The translations under genes and the position numbers were made by a program. Source: Microcaldota archaeon (GTDB lineage Archaea > Micrarchaeota > Micrarchaeia > Micrarchaeales > CABMGC01). From it: a DNA stretch of 61,019 bases. This document shows positions 1-8,612 of this stretch, piece after piece (within the stretch, counting starts at the first letter, position 1; each line of letters starts with the position of its first letter). The stretch spans positions 1 to 61,019 of the forward strand of contig JAJYYF010000007.1 in the NCBI GenBank assembly GCA_021801225.1. Direction: 5' to 3'. Under the pieces are notes generated by a model. It had not been told where the DNA came from, ran no database searches, and worked only from the letters and a program-made list of their open reading frames with translations.

Positions 1-340
1 CGTAGCGCTAGGGCCCTTGTCTCAGTGCCCTTCTCGGGGCTCATACTCACATATCCCCTACGGGTCAAAGGTATGGTGGGCCGTTACCCCGCCATCTGCC
101 TGATCCGACGCAGTCTCATCGTAGAGCAGTAATGCTCCAATTCACAACTTTTTCGCTTAAAACTCCTTCCAGATGTTTTAAGCTATATGGTATTAGCCTC
201 AGTTTCCCAAGGTTATCCCCTTCTCTACGGTAGATTGACCACGCGTTACTGAGCCGTACGCCATACTCTCAAGTGAGAATATTGACTTGCATGGCTGTCG
301 AAATCTGATAGCAGTGTCCTCCAGCAGCATCGACTGGAAT
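1..340 (-). rRNA. rrs: 16S rRNA, 5' portion (cut by window edge)
   Basis: Read on the minus strand, the segment begins ATTCCAGTCGATGCTGCTGG and runs through GGCGTACGGCTCAGTAACGCG and the ACTGAGACAAGGGCCC block, which are hallmarks of the 16S 5' domain. The 5' end is placed at about 340 by analogy to the usual archaeal start ATTCCGGTTGATCCTGCCGG. Only the first third is present; the gene continues beyond base 1. Four positions differ from the consensus archaeal 5' primer site, and two of them (G to A, C to T) keep the CCAG/CTGG helix paired, so they look genuine. No tRNA and no 23S lie beside this end. Confidence 0.97.
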
Positions 341-546
341 TTTTGGTTTGTTTTGTCTGCAAGATTTAATTAATTGCAATTGCGTTGCGAGCCTCTTTAC
401 ACTCTCAAGACTACATCCAATTCCAAATAGGAATTTTCACATCCAATAAATAAAAGTATGCAACATAGCGCATACAAATTAAGTATAACATTTTTATGGC
501 AGTGAACATGCCATTAAAGTGCTGAGGTATATTATACAAATAAAGG

Positions 547-554
547 TTTATATA
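547..554 (-). promoter_or_regulatory. TATA box, probable 16S rRNA promoter
   Basis: The minus strand reads ACCTATATAAACC here, a good archaeal TATA box. It would start transcription near base 525, giving a leader of about 185 nt before the mature 16S 5' end. The leader contains ATTCC-TATTT-GGAAT and GCAATTGC inverted repeats that could take part in processing. No other gene on this strand lies between the box and the 16S gene. Confidence 0.45.
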
Positions 555-620
555 GGTTACCATTGCTGTTGTGAATAAGTATACAAATTACTGTAATCAG
601 TAGTTCAGAAACGATTCTAA

Positions 621-788
621 ACTTCCGATAATCCAAAAGTTTCTTACTTTTTTTGTGTACTTGAATCAGACGACAGGCATATTGATCTGAAGAAGAAATT
701 AGAAAAGGAGAGATTTAAAGTTAAGTTTAAGAAACCAATATATTATTTTTTATCTAATAAAATCAATAAAGATATGTGGGGAATTTAA
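621..788 (+). pseudogene. broken or start-less frame coupled to the NUDIX gene
   Basis: An open frame of 55 codons follows a TAA at 618-620 and has no ATG, GTG or TTG near its beginning. The predicted peptide (core motif DRHIDLKKKLEKERFKVKFK) is basic and looks coding rather than random. Its TAA stop overlaps the ATG of the NUDIX gene as TAATG, the usual arrangement for translationally coupled neighbours. I read it as the 3' remnant of a gene whose front has been lost, or as a small gene with an unusual start. The family is not recognised. Confidence 0.3.
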
Positions 789-1258
789 TGCAGAAAAATT
801 CGTATAATGATGGTGTAACTATGGATAGTAGATTTAAGGTAAGATCAGGTGTTCACTTGATTTTTAGGAAAGATGGTAAAATATTATTACTTAAGAGGCG
901 CAGTACAGGTTATGATGATGGCAAATTTGGTCTTGTTGCGGGGCACTTAGATGAGGGAGAAACACTAACGCAAACTGCTATAAGAGAAGTTAATGAAGAA
1001 ATAGGAGTATTAATTAAATCTGAAGACTTACAGCCAATTCATTTTCTAAATTCAATTGATAGTGAAAAGAATGAATATGTATTAGTATTTTTTGCTATTG
1101 ATAAATGGATTAATGAGCCTAAGAATATGGAACCAGAAAAATGTAGTGAAATGATTTGGGCAGAAGAAAGTAAATTACCAGAAAATATATCACCTTTGGT
1201 AAAACATGTCATAAATAAAATTAAGCATAGAGAACTATATAGTGAATTTGGTTGGTAA
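788..1258 (+). CDS. NUDIX hydrolase
   Basis: A 156-residue protein carrying a complete Nudix box at about residues 52-74 (G-HLDEG-E ... REVNEEIGV), the signature that binds Mg2+ and cleaves a nucleoside diphosphate linked to another moiety X. Substrate cannot be told from sequence; small cytosolic members of this type often clean up oxidised or surplus nucleotides. The ORF track begins at an upstream GTG, but the ATG at 788 is preferred because it overlaps the TAA of the preceding frame (TAATG). An internal ATG 11 codons later is also possible. The gene stands alone between the 16S leader and a decayed AlkD copy. Confidence 0.85.
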   Translation: MQKNSYNDGVTMDSRFKVRSGVHLIFRKDGKILLLKRRSTGYDDGKFGLVAGHLDEGETLTQTAIREVNEEIGVLIKSEDLQPIHFLNSIDSEKNEYVLVFFAIDKWINEPKNMEPEKCSEMIWAEESKLPENISPLVKHVINKIKHRELYSEFGW

Positions 1259-1281
1259 ACTTAATCATATTCAATTTTATT

Positions 1282-1436
1282 AAAAAGGTTTCCACAAACA
1301 GCATCGCAAATATCCCATGATGAAAAATCAGATGCCCATCTATCCATTTGCTCTTCAGTAACAAGTTTTGTTGTAGATAAATACAGCAATTATCATTGCT
1401 TCATGAACCTTTGTGTTCCACAATTGAATTGATAAA
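1282..1436 (-). pseudogene. decayed tandem partial copy of the AlkD-like gene
   Basis: This segment is nearly identical to bases 1851-2007 inside the adjacent AlkD-like gene, in the same orientation. Long exact runs match, for example TCCCATGATGAAAAATCAGA. It differs by scattered substitutions and a net 2-base deletion (near 1370), which shifts the frame. Weaker resemblance may continue to about 1495, where TAGAGGTAG recurs as in the intact gene near 2075. It lacks both ends of the gene and cannot encode the protein. It is the product of a local tandem duplication that has since decayed. Confidence 0.88.
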
Positions 1437-1502
1437 CATAGTAGTGATAAAAAATATAACATACCTATTCATAATTTTTTAGAGGTAGAGTTTATATTTT
1501 TT

Positions 1503-2189
1503 CTATTTTTTTAAATTGTTTAATTCGTATAATGCGTTATTACCTATCCATTTTGCACTTTTGCTTTCTGAACGGGATAATTTTAATGCTAATGCAATGC
1601 TTTCTTGCTTTAATGTTTCATTTCTTTTACCAATCTGACGCAACGCCCAGTTCACTGCTTTCTTTACAAAATTTCTTTCATCTATTGACTCAGATTCAAT
1701 CAAATCAAAAAAATTTATAAACTCAGTATTCTGCATTTTTTTATTATGAACTGCAAGCTCTGCCATTAAAACAAAACCTGCGCGTTTTTTAAACTCTTTA
1801 GATTCTTTAGCCCACTTTCTTGCAGTTTTATAAGCATACTCGGTTTTGTCAAAAAGATTTCCACAAACAGCATCGCAAATATCCCATGATGAAAAATCAG
1901 ATGCCCATCGATCCATTTGCTCTTCAGTGACAAGTGTTGGATCGTCGATAAATGCAGCAAGTATCATTGCTTCATGAACCTTTGTGTTCCACAATTGAAT
2001 TGATAAAGTATGATCTGTTCCTATCTTTTTTGAAAGTTTTCTAAGCTTAGGAATTGATACGCCCAACGTAATTGTAGAGGTAGTATTTATTCCAAATCTT
2101 TTCATTCCTTCAAGATACTCTGTGGATTTAAGAAGATTAAGCTCATTCAATACGCCTTTTGAGGTAAAGCTTTGCCTATTTCTTGGCAT
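1503..2189 (-). CDS. DNA alkylation repair protein, AlkD-like HEAT-repeat family
   Basis: A 228-residue, largely helical protein matching the DNA alkylation repair (AlkD-like) family, whose members wrap alkylated DNA with HEAT-like repeats and excise N3/N7-alkylpurines. Family-typical segments include SIPKLRKLSKKIG, the HEAMILAAF helix, WASDFSSWDICDAVCGNLFD and a late NFVKKAVNWALRQIGKRN segment with its conserved tryptophan. Its ATG overlaps the end of htpX by one base, so it is probably co-transcribed from lemA-htpX. A fragment of the same gene lies just downstream as a pseudogene. Glycosylase activity is inferred from family membership, since some members lack it. Confidence 0.85.
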   Translation of the reverse strand: MPRNRQSFTSKGVLNELNLLKSTEYLEGMKRFGINTTSTITLGVSIPKLRKLSKKIGTDHTLSIQLWNTKVHEAMILAAFIDDPTLVTEEQMDRWASDFSSWDICDAVCGNLFDKTEYAYKTARKWAKESKEFKKRAGFVLMAELAVHNKKMQNTEFINFFDLIESESIDERNFVKKAVNWALRQIGKRNETLKQESIALALKLSRSESKSAKWIGNNALYELNNLKK

Positions 2190-3088
2190 CAGTACATCTT
2201 CTTTAATCTGTTTATCCTTTCATCTATAGGTGGATGCGTAGAAAATATATTCATTAAACTTTTGCCTCTGAAAGGATTTGAAAAGTACATAGAGCCATTT
2301 ACCTCATTAGCAGCTTTCACTCCCTGTGCGTTAGGCTGTGCGGTATAATTCTTTATTTTTGTAAGTGCATCCGCAAGTCCTTCCGGATCTCTAGTTAATC
2401 GTGCTCCATTTGCATCTGCCATATACTCTCTTTTTCTTGAGATTGCAAGTCTTATAAGAAGAGCAAATATAGGCGCGAGAATTCCAACAACTAATGCAAC
2501 AACAAGTAAAATTAAACCTGCTTCGCCTTCAGCACGTCTGAAACCTCCAAAGAATAATGACATTCTTAGAACTGCGGCTATAAGTCCTATTGCTCCTGCA
2601 AAAACTATGGCTATCATCATAAATTGAACATCATTATCAGCTATATGTGACATCTCGTGTGCTATTACTCCTTCAAGTTCTCTTTTATCCATTATTGCGA
2701 GTAAACCTGAGGTTACTACTATTGCAGATACTTTTTTATTTCTCCCAGTAGCAAAGGCATTTGGATTAGGGTCATTGACTATGTATACTTTAGGCATTGG
2801 AACCTGTGTTGCGGCTGAAAGACCTTCTACTATAGAGTATAAACTAGTGTACTTTGCTTTATCAGCTTCTTTAGCTCCTGCGAACTTCAATGTCATTTTG
2901 TCGCCATAGAAATAAACTATTGCTGCGTAAATAAGTATGATCAATAATCCAATAGAAAATCCAAATATTCCTCCGCCGAAGACCCATACAAAAACATAAA
3001 CTATAGCTGCAAAGAATGCAATAAAAATTGACATCAATAGTATAGATTTGAATTTATTCCTAGATATTTCATCAAAGAAACTTGCCAT
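2189..3088 (-). CDS. htpX: HtpX-like M48 membrane zinc metalloprotease
   Basis: A 299-residue membrane protease. Two N-terminal membrane segments (about residues 14-61) precede the catalytic HEMSH zinc motif at 144-148. Two further hydrophobic segments (155-175, 192-214) follow, and the third zinc ligand is probably E221 in REYMADANGAR. HtpX proteins degrade misfolded or damaged membrane proteins, with the active site facing the cytosol. The gene is 11 bp downstream of lemA, a pairing found widely in prokaryotes, and overlaps the AlkD-like gene by one base. It ends with DERINRLKKMY, typical of the family. Full length, nothing missing. Confidence 0.95.
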   Translation of the reverse strand: MASFFDEISRNKFKSILLMSIFIAFFAAIVYVFVWVFGGGIFGFSIGLLIILIYAAIVYFYGDKMTLKFAGAKEADKAKYTSLYSIVEGLSAATQVPMPKVYIVNDPNPNAFATGRNKKVSAIVVTSGLLAIMDKRELEGVIAHEMSHIADNDVQFMMIAIVFAGAIGLIAAVLRMSLFFGGFRRAEGEAGLILLVVALVVGILAPIFALLIRLAISRKREYMADANGARLTRDPEGLADALTKIKNYTAQPNAQGVKAANEVNGSMYFSNPFRGKSLMNIFSTHPPIDERINRLKKMY

Positions 3089-3099
3089 CTACTTCACAT

Positions 3100-3783
3100 T
3101 TAACTGTTCTTTCCTTTAGATTTATTTCCTTTTGACGGAGCAGATTCAGGTGGACCTGATTTTGTACTTGGTGAATTTGATTTGCTTGCAGAATTTGTTT
3201 TTGTATTTGAAGGTCCGTTAAGATCATCGAAGTTAACCTTTACAGGTTCACGCTCTGCTTCACTTTCTGTCTGGAAAAAGTCATATTTAACAAAATGAAA
3301 TGCATTTGCAAATACACTGCTTGGAAATTGCTGCAATCCGTTATTATAATCAAGAACATAATCGTTATATGAAGTTCTTACAAATGCTATTTTATCTTCA
3401 GTATCTGTTATTGCTTGTTGAAGCTGTTGAAAGTTTTGTGATGCTTTTAAATCTGGATAGTTTTCTGCAACTGCAAAGATGCTTTTGAATGCTTGTGTAA
3501 GCTGATTATTTGCTTGTGCTTTATCTTGAACTGAACCGTTTATAAGAGATGACCTGAGTTGTGTTACTTGAGTAAGAACACCTCGTTCATACTTTGCATA
3601 ACCTTTTACTGTGTCAAGCAGATTAGGTATAAGATCGTATCTTCTCTTTAATTGAACGTCTATCTGCGCCCATGCATCCTGCACTCTATTTCTTTTAGAT
3701 ATCAAACCATTGTAAATTGCAACAATCACTGCAATTATTACAATAATTATTAAGGTAACAATACCAATTAATAATAAGCCCAT
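3100..3783 (-). CDS. lemA: LemA family protein
   Basis: A 227-residue protein with one N-terminal membrane helix (residues 3-25) followed by the long helical LemA domain (YNGLISKRNRVQDAWAQIDV, DLIPNLLDTVKGYAKYE). The last 40 residues are a low-complexity Ser/Lys/Gly/Pro tail. LemA's biochemical role is unknown; its repeated pairing with HtpX points to membrane quality control. The start is supported by GTG-ATTAA-ATG, the ribosome-binding arrangement shared by many genes in this window. First gene of the lemA-htpX-alkD run. Confidence 0.93.
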   Translation of the reverse strand: MGLLLIGIVTLIIIVIIAVIVAIYNGLISKRNRVQDAWAQIDVQLKRRYDLIPNLLDTVKGYAKYERGVLTQVTQLRSSLINGSVQDKAQANNQLTQAFKSIFAVAENYPDLKASQNFQQLQQAITDTEDKIAFVRTSYNDYVLDYNNGLQQFPSSVFANAFHFVKYDFFQTESEAEREPVKVNFDDLNGPSNTKTNSASKSNSPSTKSGPPESAPSKGNKSKGKNS

Positions 3784-3900
3784 TTAATCACAGTATATTA
3801 ACACATGTAGAATTTAAAAGACTTTCTAAGCCATTTGGTTGAAATTAAATTAAAAAGTATTATAAAGTTTAAGTAGCAAATATATTGAGTAATTATATTA

Positions 3901-3973
3901 GCGAGTGTAGTCTAGCCTGGTAGGACTTTGGCCTTCCAAGCCAAAAACCCGGGTTCAAATCCCGGCGCTCGCA
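3901..3973 (+). tRNA. tRNA-Gly (anticodon UCC)
   Basis: A 73-nt cloverleaf without intron. The acceptor stem GCGAGTG pairs with CGCTCGC, the anticodon stem TTGGC/GCCAA encloses loop CTTCCAA (anticodon TCC), and the T arm is CCGGG-TTCAAAT-CCCGG. The discriminator is A, and CCA is not encoded. It reads GGA and GGG. Confidence 0.98.
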
Positions 3974-4005
3974 CCTTTATTATATCGTAAATTTTAAGTA
4001 TAGAG

Positions 4006-4392
4006 TTACTGATCTCTTTTTGGAACTCCTAAATGTAACTTTAATTTTTTCTCAATTCTTTGTGTATCTGCTACCTCGCCATATTCATTATATAGAGTTA
4101 ATGCTTTGCTTAAAAAATAGATTGTTTGATTACTGAAGGTGGTACCTGCAACTTCGTATAACTGTGCTGCCTTTATTTTATGACCCAGTTGTTCAGCTAC
4201 TTCTGCCACATCTCCAATTAAAATAGGTTTACCCTTAAGCTCCAATGCTTTATCTACTATAATACTGAACAATGAATTTGCTGTTGTTTTGTCTTTTTTC
4301 AAAATACGATCTTTTATTTCAGGCAATAAAACTTCAACGTCTGTAGTATTTGTAGTTTGACTAATAAACGTACCTTTTCTTAAAAATGACAT
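4006..4392 (-). CDS. small conserved-looking protein of unknown function
   Basis: A 128-residue soluble protein with no family I recognise. It is helical by composition, with a helical-hairpin-like middle (AEVAEQLGHKIKAAQLYEVA) and a basic C-terminus (RIEKKLKLHLGVPKRDQ). The middle faintly recalls TPR-like helix pairs, but no clear repeat is visible. The start is supported by GTG-ATTTT-ATG. It sits alone between tRNA-Gly and the 5S rRNA, both of which are transcribed independently. Confidence 0.7.
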   Translation of the reverse strand: MSFLRKGTFISQTTNTTDVEVLLPEIKDRILKKDKTTANSLFSIIVDKALELKGKPILIGDVAEVAEQLGHKIKAAQLYEVAGTTFSNQTIYFLSKALTLYNEYGEVADTQRIEKKLKLHLGVPKRDQ

Positions 4393-4511
4393 AAAATCAC
4401 AAAAAGTATTGATAGGTTATGATATAAATATTTTACTAAAAATGAGCAATTGTGAAGTATTTACTAAAAGTTATTACAAAATAAATTAATTAATAAATTA
4501 AAAAATAAAGT

Positions 4512-4625
4512 GTCAAACAGCAATATGCTTTCCCACTATTACAGCAGTATTTCATATCGCAACAGGCTTAGCTTCCGAGTTCGGAATGGGTTCGGGCGTT
4601 TCCCTGTTACTGTGACCGTTTGACA
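4512..4625 (-). rRNA. rrf: 5S rRNA
   Basis: On the minus strand, the terminal helix TGTCAAACGG.../...GCTGTTTGACA closes a roughly 114-nt RNA. It contains the diagnostic internal block CGAACCCATTCCGAACTCGG followed by AAGCTAAGCC. It is 4 kb away from the 16S gene on the same strand, with protein genes and a tRNA between them, and no 23S is adjacent. Ends are estimated from the terminal helix. Confidence 0.96.
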
Positions 4626-4645
4626 AGATTATTTAATATGAAAAG

Positions 4646-4653
4646 ATATATAT
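4646..4653 (-). promoter_or_regulatory. TATA box of the 5S rRNA gene
   Basis: The minus strand reads ACTATATATATC, whose centre lies about 24-28 bases upstream of the predicted 5S 5' end at 4625. That is the normal archaeal TATA-to-start distance. The 5S gene therefore seems to have its own promoter and is not part of an rRNA operon. Confidence 0.6.
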
Positions 4654-4745
4654 AGTTTTTTATATTACTGAAAGGACTTGAATAATAAACTACTTACTAT
4701 CCAGTACACAAAAGTAATTTAAATAAGAAGGAGCAAAATTAAAAT

Positions 4746-6083
4746 ATGTACTCCGATAAACTTGAAACCTTATTTAAAAAAAATAAAATAGAGATAGGGG
4801 ACAAGATAAAGATAAATAATAAGGGAAAGTTACTTGAAGGCATTTTAATGCCCAGACCAGAACTAGGAGATAATAATATCATAGTAATAAAGTTAAACAA
4901 TGGTTATAATATAGGCATAACACTTGATGAAAAAGGTACAGTAGAAAAATTAGTAGAGCATACTAAAGAAGAGTTTTCTTTTCCTAAAATAAAAAGTGTT
5001 GAGAATTTAAAAAATAATAACAGGATTTCACTTTTATATACAGGAGGCACGATAGGCAGTAAGATAGATTATGTTACAGGAGGAGTTTATATGCTCACTA
5101 AGCCTGAAGAACTTTTACACGAGGTTCCAGAGCTTAAAGAAATTGCTAGCATAGATGTTAAAAATTTAATGAGTATAGCTAGTGAAGATGTTTCTTATTT
5201 TGATTGGCAAAAAATGGCTGAGGGCACTGCTGAAGCGTTTAACTCAGGCGCTAAGGGTGTTGTTATAACACACGGAACAGATACTATGCATTATACATCT
5301 GCCGCTTTGAGCTTCATGCTAAAGGATATTAAAGGACCAGTTGTTTTGACTGGAGCCCAAAGAAGTAGTGATAGAGGTTCTAGTGACGCTTTTATGAACT
5401 TAATTTGTGCTTCAAATATAGCCGCAAATACCGACATCAGACATGTAGGGATATGTATGCATGCGACACATAGTGATGATTACTGTAACTTCATAAAAGG
5501 AACAAAGGCTAGAAAGATGCACACTTCTAGTAGAGATGCTTTCAAATCAATAAATGCAAGGATACTTGCGAAGGTATACCAAAACGGTAAAATTGAAGTT
5601 CTAGAAAAAATTGATGAGATAGAAAAAACAAAGAATAAAACAGTTGCAAATACAAAATTTGAACCTAAAGTGGGATTAGTAATTTCATATCCTGATTCTG
5701 ACCCCGGAATATTAGAGTATTATAATAAAAAAGGTTTTAAAGGAGTTATAATCGAAGGAACAGGATTGGGACACACACCTGTTTCTACATCTCATAAAGA
5801 GTATAATTGGTTATCCTCAATAAAAGATGCAACAAGTTCCGGAATGGTAATAGGAATAACTTCTCAGTGCATTAATGGCAGGGTAAACGGAAATGTTTAT
5901 AGAAACGGAAGACTTATGCAAGAAATGGGAGCGGTTTATTGTGAGGATATGCTTCCAGAGGTTGCTTATGTGAAGTTGGGATTTCTTTTAGGCAATTATA
6001 ACAAAAAAGAAACTGAAAGATTGCTTCCAATAAATATTGCAGGAGAGATAACGAAAAAAACAGATGTAGAGATAGATGAGTAA
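4746..6083 (+). CDS. gatD: Glu-tRNA(Gln) amidotransferase subunit D
   Basis: A 445-residue asparaginase-like subunit of the archaeal GatDE enzyme, which converts Glu-tRNA(Gln) to Gln-tRNA(Gln). Residues 1-75 form the GatD-specific N-terminal domain. The asparaginase core follows with TGGTIGS (99-105) and THGTDT (175-180), the two catalytic threonine motifs that release ammonia from an amide donor. The gene is directly followed by gatE (TAA then ATG, no gap), so the two subunits are co-expressed. An AATTTAAATAAG TATA-like box lies about 25-35 bases upstream, and GGAG precedes the ATG. Full length. Confidence 0.97.
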   Translation: MYSDKLETLFKKNKIEIGDKIKINNKGKLLEGILMPRPELGDNNIIVIKLNNGYNIGITLDEKGTVEKLVEHTKEEFSFPKIKSVENLKNNNRISLLYTGGTIGSKIDYVTGGVYMLTKPEELLHEVPELKEIASIDVKNLMSIASEDVSYFDWQKMAEGTAEAFNSGAKGVVITHGTDTMHYTSAALSFMLKDIKGPVVLTGAQRSSDRGSSDAFMNLICASNIAANTDIRHVGICMHATHSDDYCNFIKGTKARKMHTSSRDAFKSINARILAKVYQNGKIEVLEKIDEIEKTKNKTVANTKFEPKVGLVISYPDSDPGILEYYNKKGFKGVIIEGTGLGHTPVSTSHKEYNWLSSIKDATSSGMVIGITSQCINGRVNGNVYRNGRLMQEMGAVYCEDMLPEVAYVKLGFLLGNYNKKETERLLPINIAGEITKKTDVEIDE

Positions 6084-7925
6084 ATGACAAAAGATTTTGA
6101 TTATGAAAAGTTAGGATTTAAATGTGGCCTTGAGATACATCAAAGACTTTCAACTAAACATAAATTATTTTGTAAATGTTTAGCGAATTATTTTAATGAT
6201 ATACAAATAAAAAGAATAGAAAGAAGACAAAGGGCAGTTGCTGGGGAGTTGGGAAAGATAGATAAAGCAACAAGTTTTGAAAGCAAAAAAAATAGAGTTT
6301 TTAATTATCAGATTTTTGAAAAAAGTAGCTGTTTAGTAGACATAGATGAAGAACCACCGCATATACCGAATATAGAAGCACTTAGAAGTTCATTAAGTAT
6401 ATGTACCTCATTTAATTGCGAGATTCCAGATGAAATACAAGTTATGAGGAAGGGAGTTGTTGACGGAAGTGATCCTAGTGCTTTTCAAAGAACTATGTTA
6501 GTTGGTTATGATGGAAAGATTGTTGTTGAAAATAAAGATATACCTATATCAACAATATTTTTAGAAGAAGAATCAAGTGGGATAGTAAAGAATACAGAGG
6601 AGTATGTAGAGTATAGTTTGGATAGGTTAGGCATACCGCTAATAGAAATAGATACTGATCCTGTAATTAAAACACCGCAAGAAGCAAAAAGAGTTTCTAT
6701 GGAGATAGGTTTGCTCCTTAGATTAACCAATACGGCACAAAGAGGAATTGGTTCTATAAGACAAGATGTAAATATATCTATAAAAAATGGTTCTAGAGTA
6801 GAGATAAAAGGTTTCCAAGAATTAGATAGTATGGATCAGATAATTGATTCTGAGATAGAACGTCAATTAAATCTTATAAGTGTAATTTCAGAGTTAAAAG
6901 AAAGAAATGCGAAGGTAGAGACCGCAATAAATATAACTGATATTTTCAAGCATACAAAAGCAACATTGATAGAAAATCAATTAAAACAAAATGGAGTTGT
7001 TATTGGTGCTAAATTATCTGGTTTTAGAGGCATAATAGGAAAGAATTTAACAAATGATTTGAGATTAGGTACTGAGTTGAGCGATTATGCAAAAAGTTCT
7101 GGAATTAAGGGCATAATACACAGCGACGAAGATATGGACAAGTATGGTATAACAAAAAAAGAACTTGAAGAGATAAATAAAAAATTAGAGTTAGGAGAAA
7201 ATGATGCTTTTGTAATAATTGCCGAAAAAAAAGATAAAGCAGTTTATGGAATGGAGTTGGCTCTTGAAAGAGCAAGAATGGCAATGGTAGGAGTACCTTC
7301 AGAAACAAGAGGTGCGGATAGTAAAAAACTTAATACAAGATTCTTAAGGCCAATGTCAGGAAAGTCTAGGATGTATCCTGAAACAGATATATTGCCAATA
7401 GAGAAATATCAAGTTTTAAAAGAGTTTAAACCAGAAAAGATAGATGTTGAAAAGATAAAAAATACACTTAAAGATGAAATAAAAAATCCTCAGTTAGCTG
7501 AACAGATGCTGTGGTCGAAGGATTTACAACTTTATAGAAAAATAATAAATTTTGTTGATATATCACCAACTATAGTTTCATCAATATTACTTGAAAAGAC
7601 AAAGGAGTTGAGAAGAGCCGGAGTTGATGTAGAAAAGATTAATGAAGATACATATTTGGAGATATTTAAAGAGTATGCAAATGGAAGTATAGTTAAAACA
7701 GCAATAGGGGAGATTATGTCTTTAGTTCCTAAAAGCCCCGATGATGTACATAATATAATAAAACAGAGATCATTGTCAAGAATAAAGGGGAAGGATCTAG
7801 AAAAGCTTGTTAAGAGTTTTAACATCGATGATAAAACAAAACTTCTCAAAGAGATAATGAGCAAATATAGGATGAACATAGAAGGAGATGAACTTAACTA
7901 TTTAATAAATAAAAAAGGTTCTTAG
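6084..7925 (+). CDS. gatE: Glu-tRNA(Gln) amidotransferase subunit E
   Basis: The 613-residue GatE partner, which binds and activates the mischarged Glu-tRNA(Gln) and receives ammonia from GatD. The N-terminal GLEIHQRLSTKHKLFC motif is the GatB/E cradle signature, with the downstream block DVNISIKNGSRVEIKGFQEL. The middle carries the GAD-like insertion that separates GatE from bacterial GatB. The C-terminal YqeY-like helical tail contacts the tRNA elbow. It abuts gatD upstream and the AIM24-family gene downstream (TAG then ATG). A bacterial-type GatCAB set also occurs in this window, so GatDE should be dedicated to glutamine. Confidence 0.97.
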   Translation: MTKDFDYEKLGFKCGLEIHQRLSTKHKLFCKCLANYFNDIQIKRIERRQRAVAGELGKIDKATSFESKKNRVFNYQIFEKSSCLVDIDEEPPHIPNIEALRSSLSICTSFNCEIPDEIQVMRKGVVDGSDPSAFQRTMLVGYDGKIVVENKDIPISTIFLEEESSGIVKNTEEYVEYSLDRLGIPLIEIDTDPVIKTPQEAKRVSMEIGLLLRLTNTAQRGIGSIRQDVNISIKNGSRVEIKGFQELDSMDQIIDSEIERQLNLISVISELKERNAKVETAINITDIFKHTKATLIENQLKQNGVVIGAKLSGFRGIIGKNLTNDLRLGTELSDYAKSSGIKGIIHSDEDMDKYGITKKELEEINKKLELGENDAFVIIAEKKDKAVYGMELALERARMAMVGVPSETRGADSKKLNTRFLRPMSGKSRMYPETDILPIEKYQVLKEFKPEKIDVEKIKNTLKDEIKNPQLAEQMLWSKDLQLYRKIINFVDISPTIVSSILLEKTKELRRAGVDVEKINEDTYLEIFKEYANGSIVKTAIGEIMSLVPKSPDDVHNIIKQRSLSRIKGKDLEKLVKSFNIDDKTKLLKEIMSKYRMNIEGDELNYLINKKGS

Positions 7926-8612
7926 ATGGAATATAAAATTATTGGAAACTCTATGCAAGCACTAAATATTAAGTTAGATGAAGGAGAATTAATTTATTCT
8001 GATTCTGGAAAGTTATTGAGCAAAAGTGGAAATATAAAAATGACGCCTAAACTTTTTGGAGGTATTGCCGGTGCAATTGAAAGGAAATTGACCGGAGCAA
8101 CTGCAATGCTTACTGAATTTAAGTCAGTAGATGGATCTGGAAGTATATCAGTTTCGGGAGTTCTTCCTGGAAAAATAAAGGAGATATCATTAGATGAAGG
8201 TGAGGAGTTCATTGCAGAAAAAAACGCATTTATAGCTGCACAGGATAGCGTTAAGTTTACAATGCAAGCAGTTGGAATAGGCGCAGCGTTTTTTGGAGGA
8301 ACTGGTTTAATCCTTCAAAAATTTGTAGGTCCTGGAAGTGTTTTCATACATGTAACAGGAGATATAATTGAGTATGATCTTGATGGCACCTTGTCGATTG
8401 AGGTAGATCCTGGACATATAGCCGGTTTTGATGCTACGTTGCAGTATAAAATAAAATTTGTAGATAATATAAAAACAGCTATGTTCGGAGGAGTTGGATT
8501 ATTTTTAGCTACATTTTCCGGCAAAGGAAGGATAATATTACATAGTGTTTCAAGATATAAATTATCTTCAGAAATTTATAGGGAAGGAGAGGAAGAAACA
8601 AAAGATAAATAA
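7926..8612 (+). CDS. AIM24/TIGR00266 family protein
   Basis: A 228-residue beta-rich protein of the AIM24 family, recognisable from the glycine-punctuated strands LFGGIAGAIERKLTGATAML, GVLPGKIKEISLDEGEEFIA, FVGPGSVFIHVTGDIIEYDL and the C-terminal GKGRIILHSVSR. Bacterial and archaeal members are cytosolic with a double-stranded beta-helix-like fold and no assigned reaction; yeast Aim24 acts in mitochondrial organisation. Its ATG directly follows the gatE stop, so it is transcribed with gatDE, but no functional link to tRNA amidation is known to me. Full length. Confidence 0.88.
   Translation: MEYKIIGNSMQALNIKLDEGELIYSDSGKLLSKSGNIKMTPKLFGGIAGAIERKLTGATAMLTEFKSVDGSGSISVSGVLPGKIKEISLDEGEEFIAEKNAFIAAQDSVKFTMQAVGIGAAFFGGTGLILQKFVGPGSVFIHVTGDIIEYDLDGTLSIEVDPGHIAGFDATLQYKIKFVDNIKTAMFGGVGLFLATFSGKGRIILHSVSRYKLSSEIYREGEEETKDK

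Noticed and set aside
1532-1960. Track ORFs inside the AlkD-like gene and many similar short ORFs across the window
   Set aside because: They are antisense or shifted readings of strongly supported genes, lack start context and have composition typical of shadow frames.
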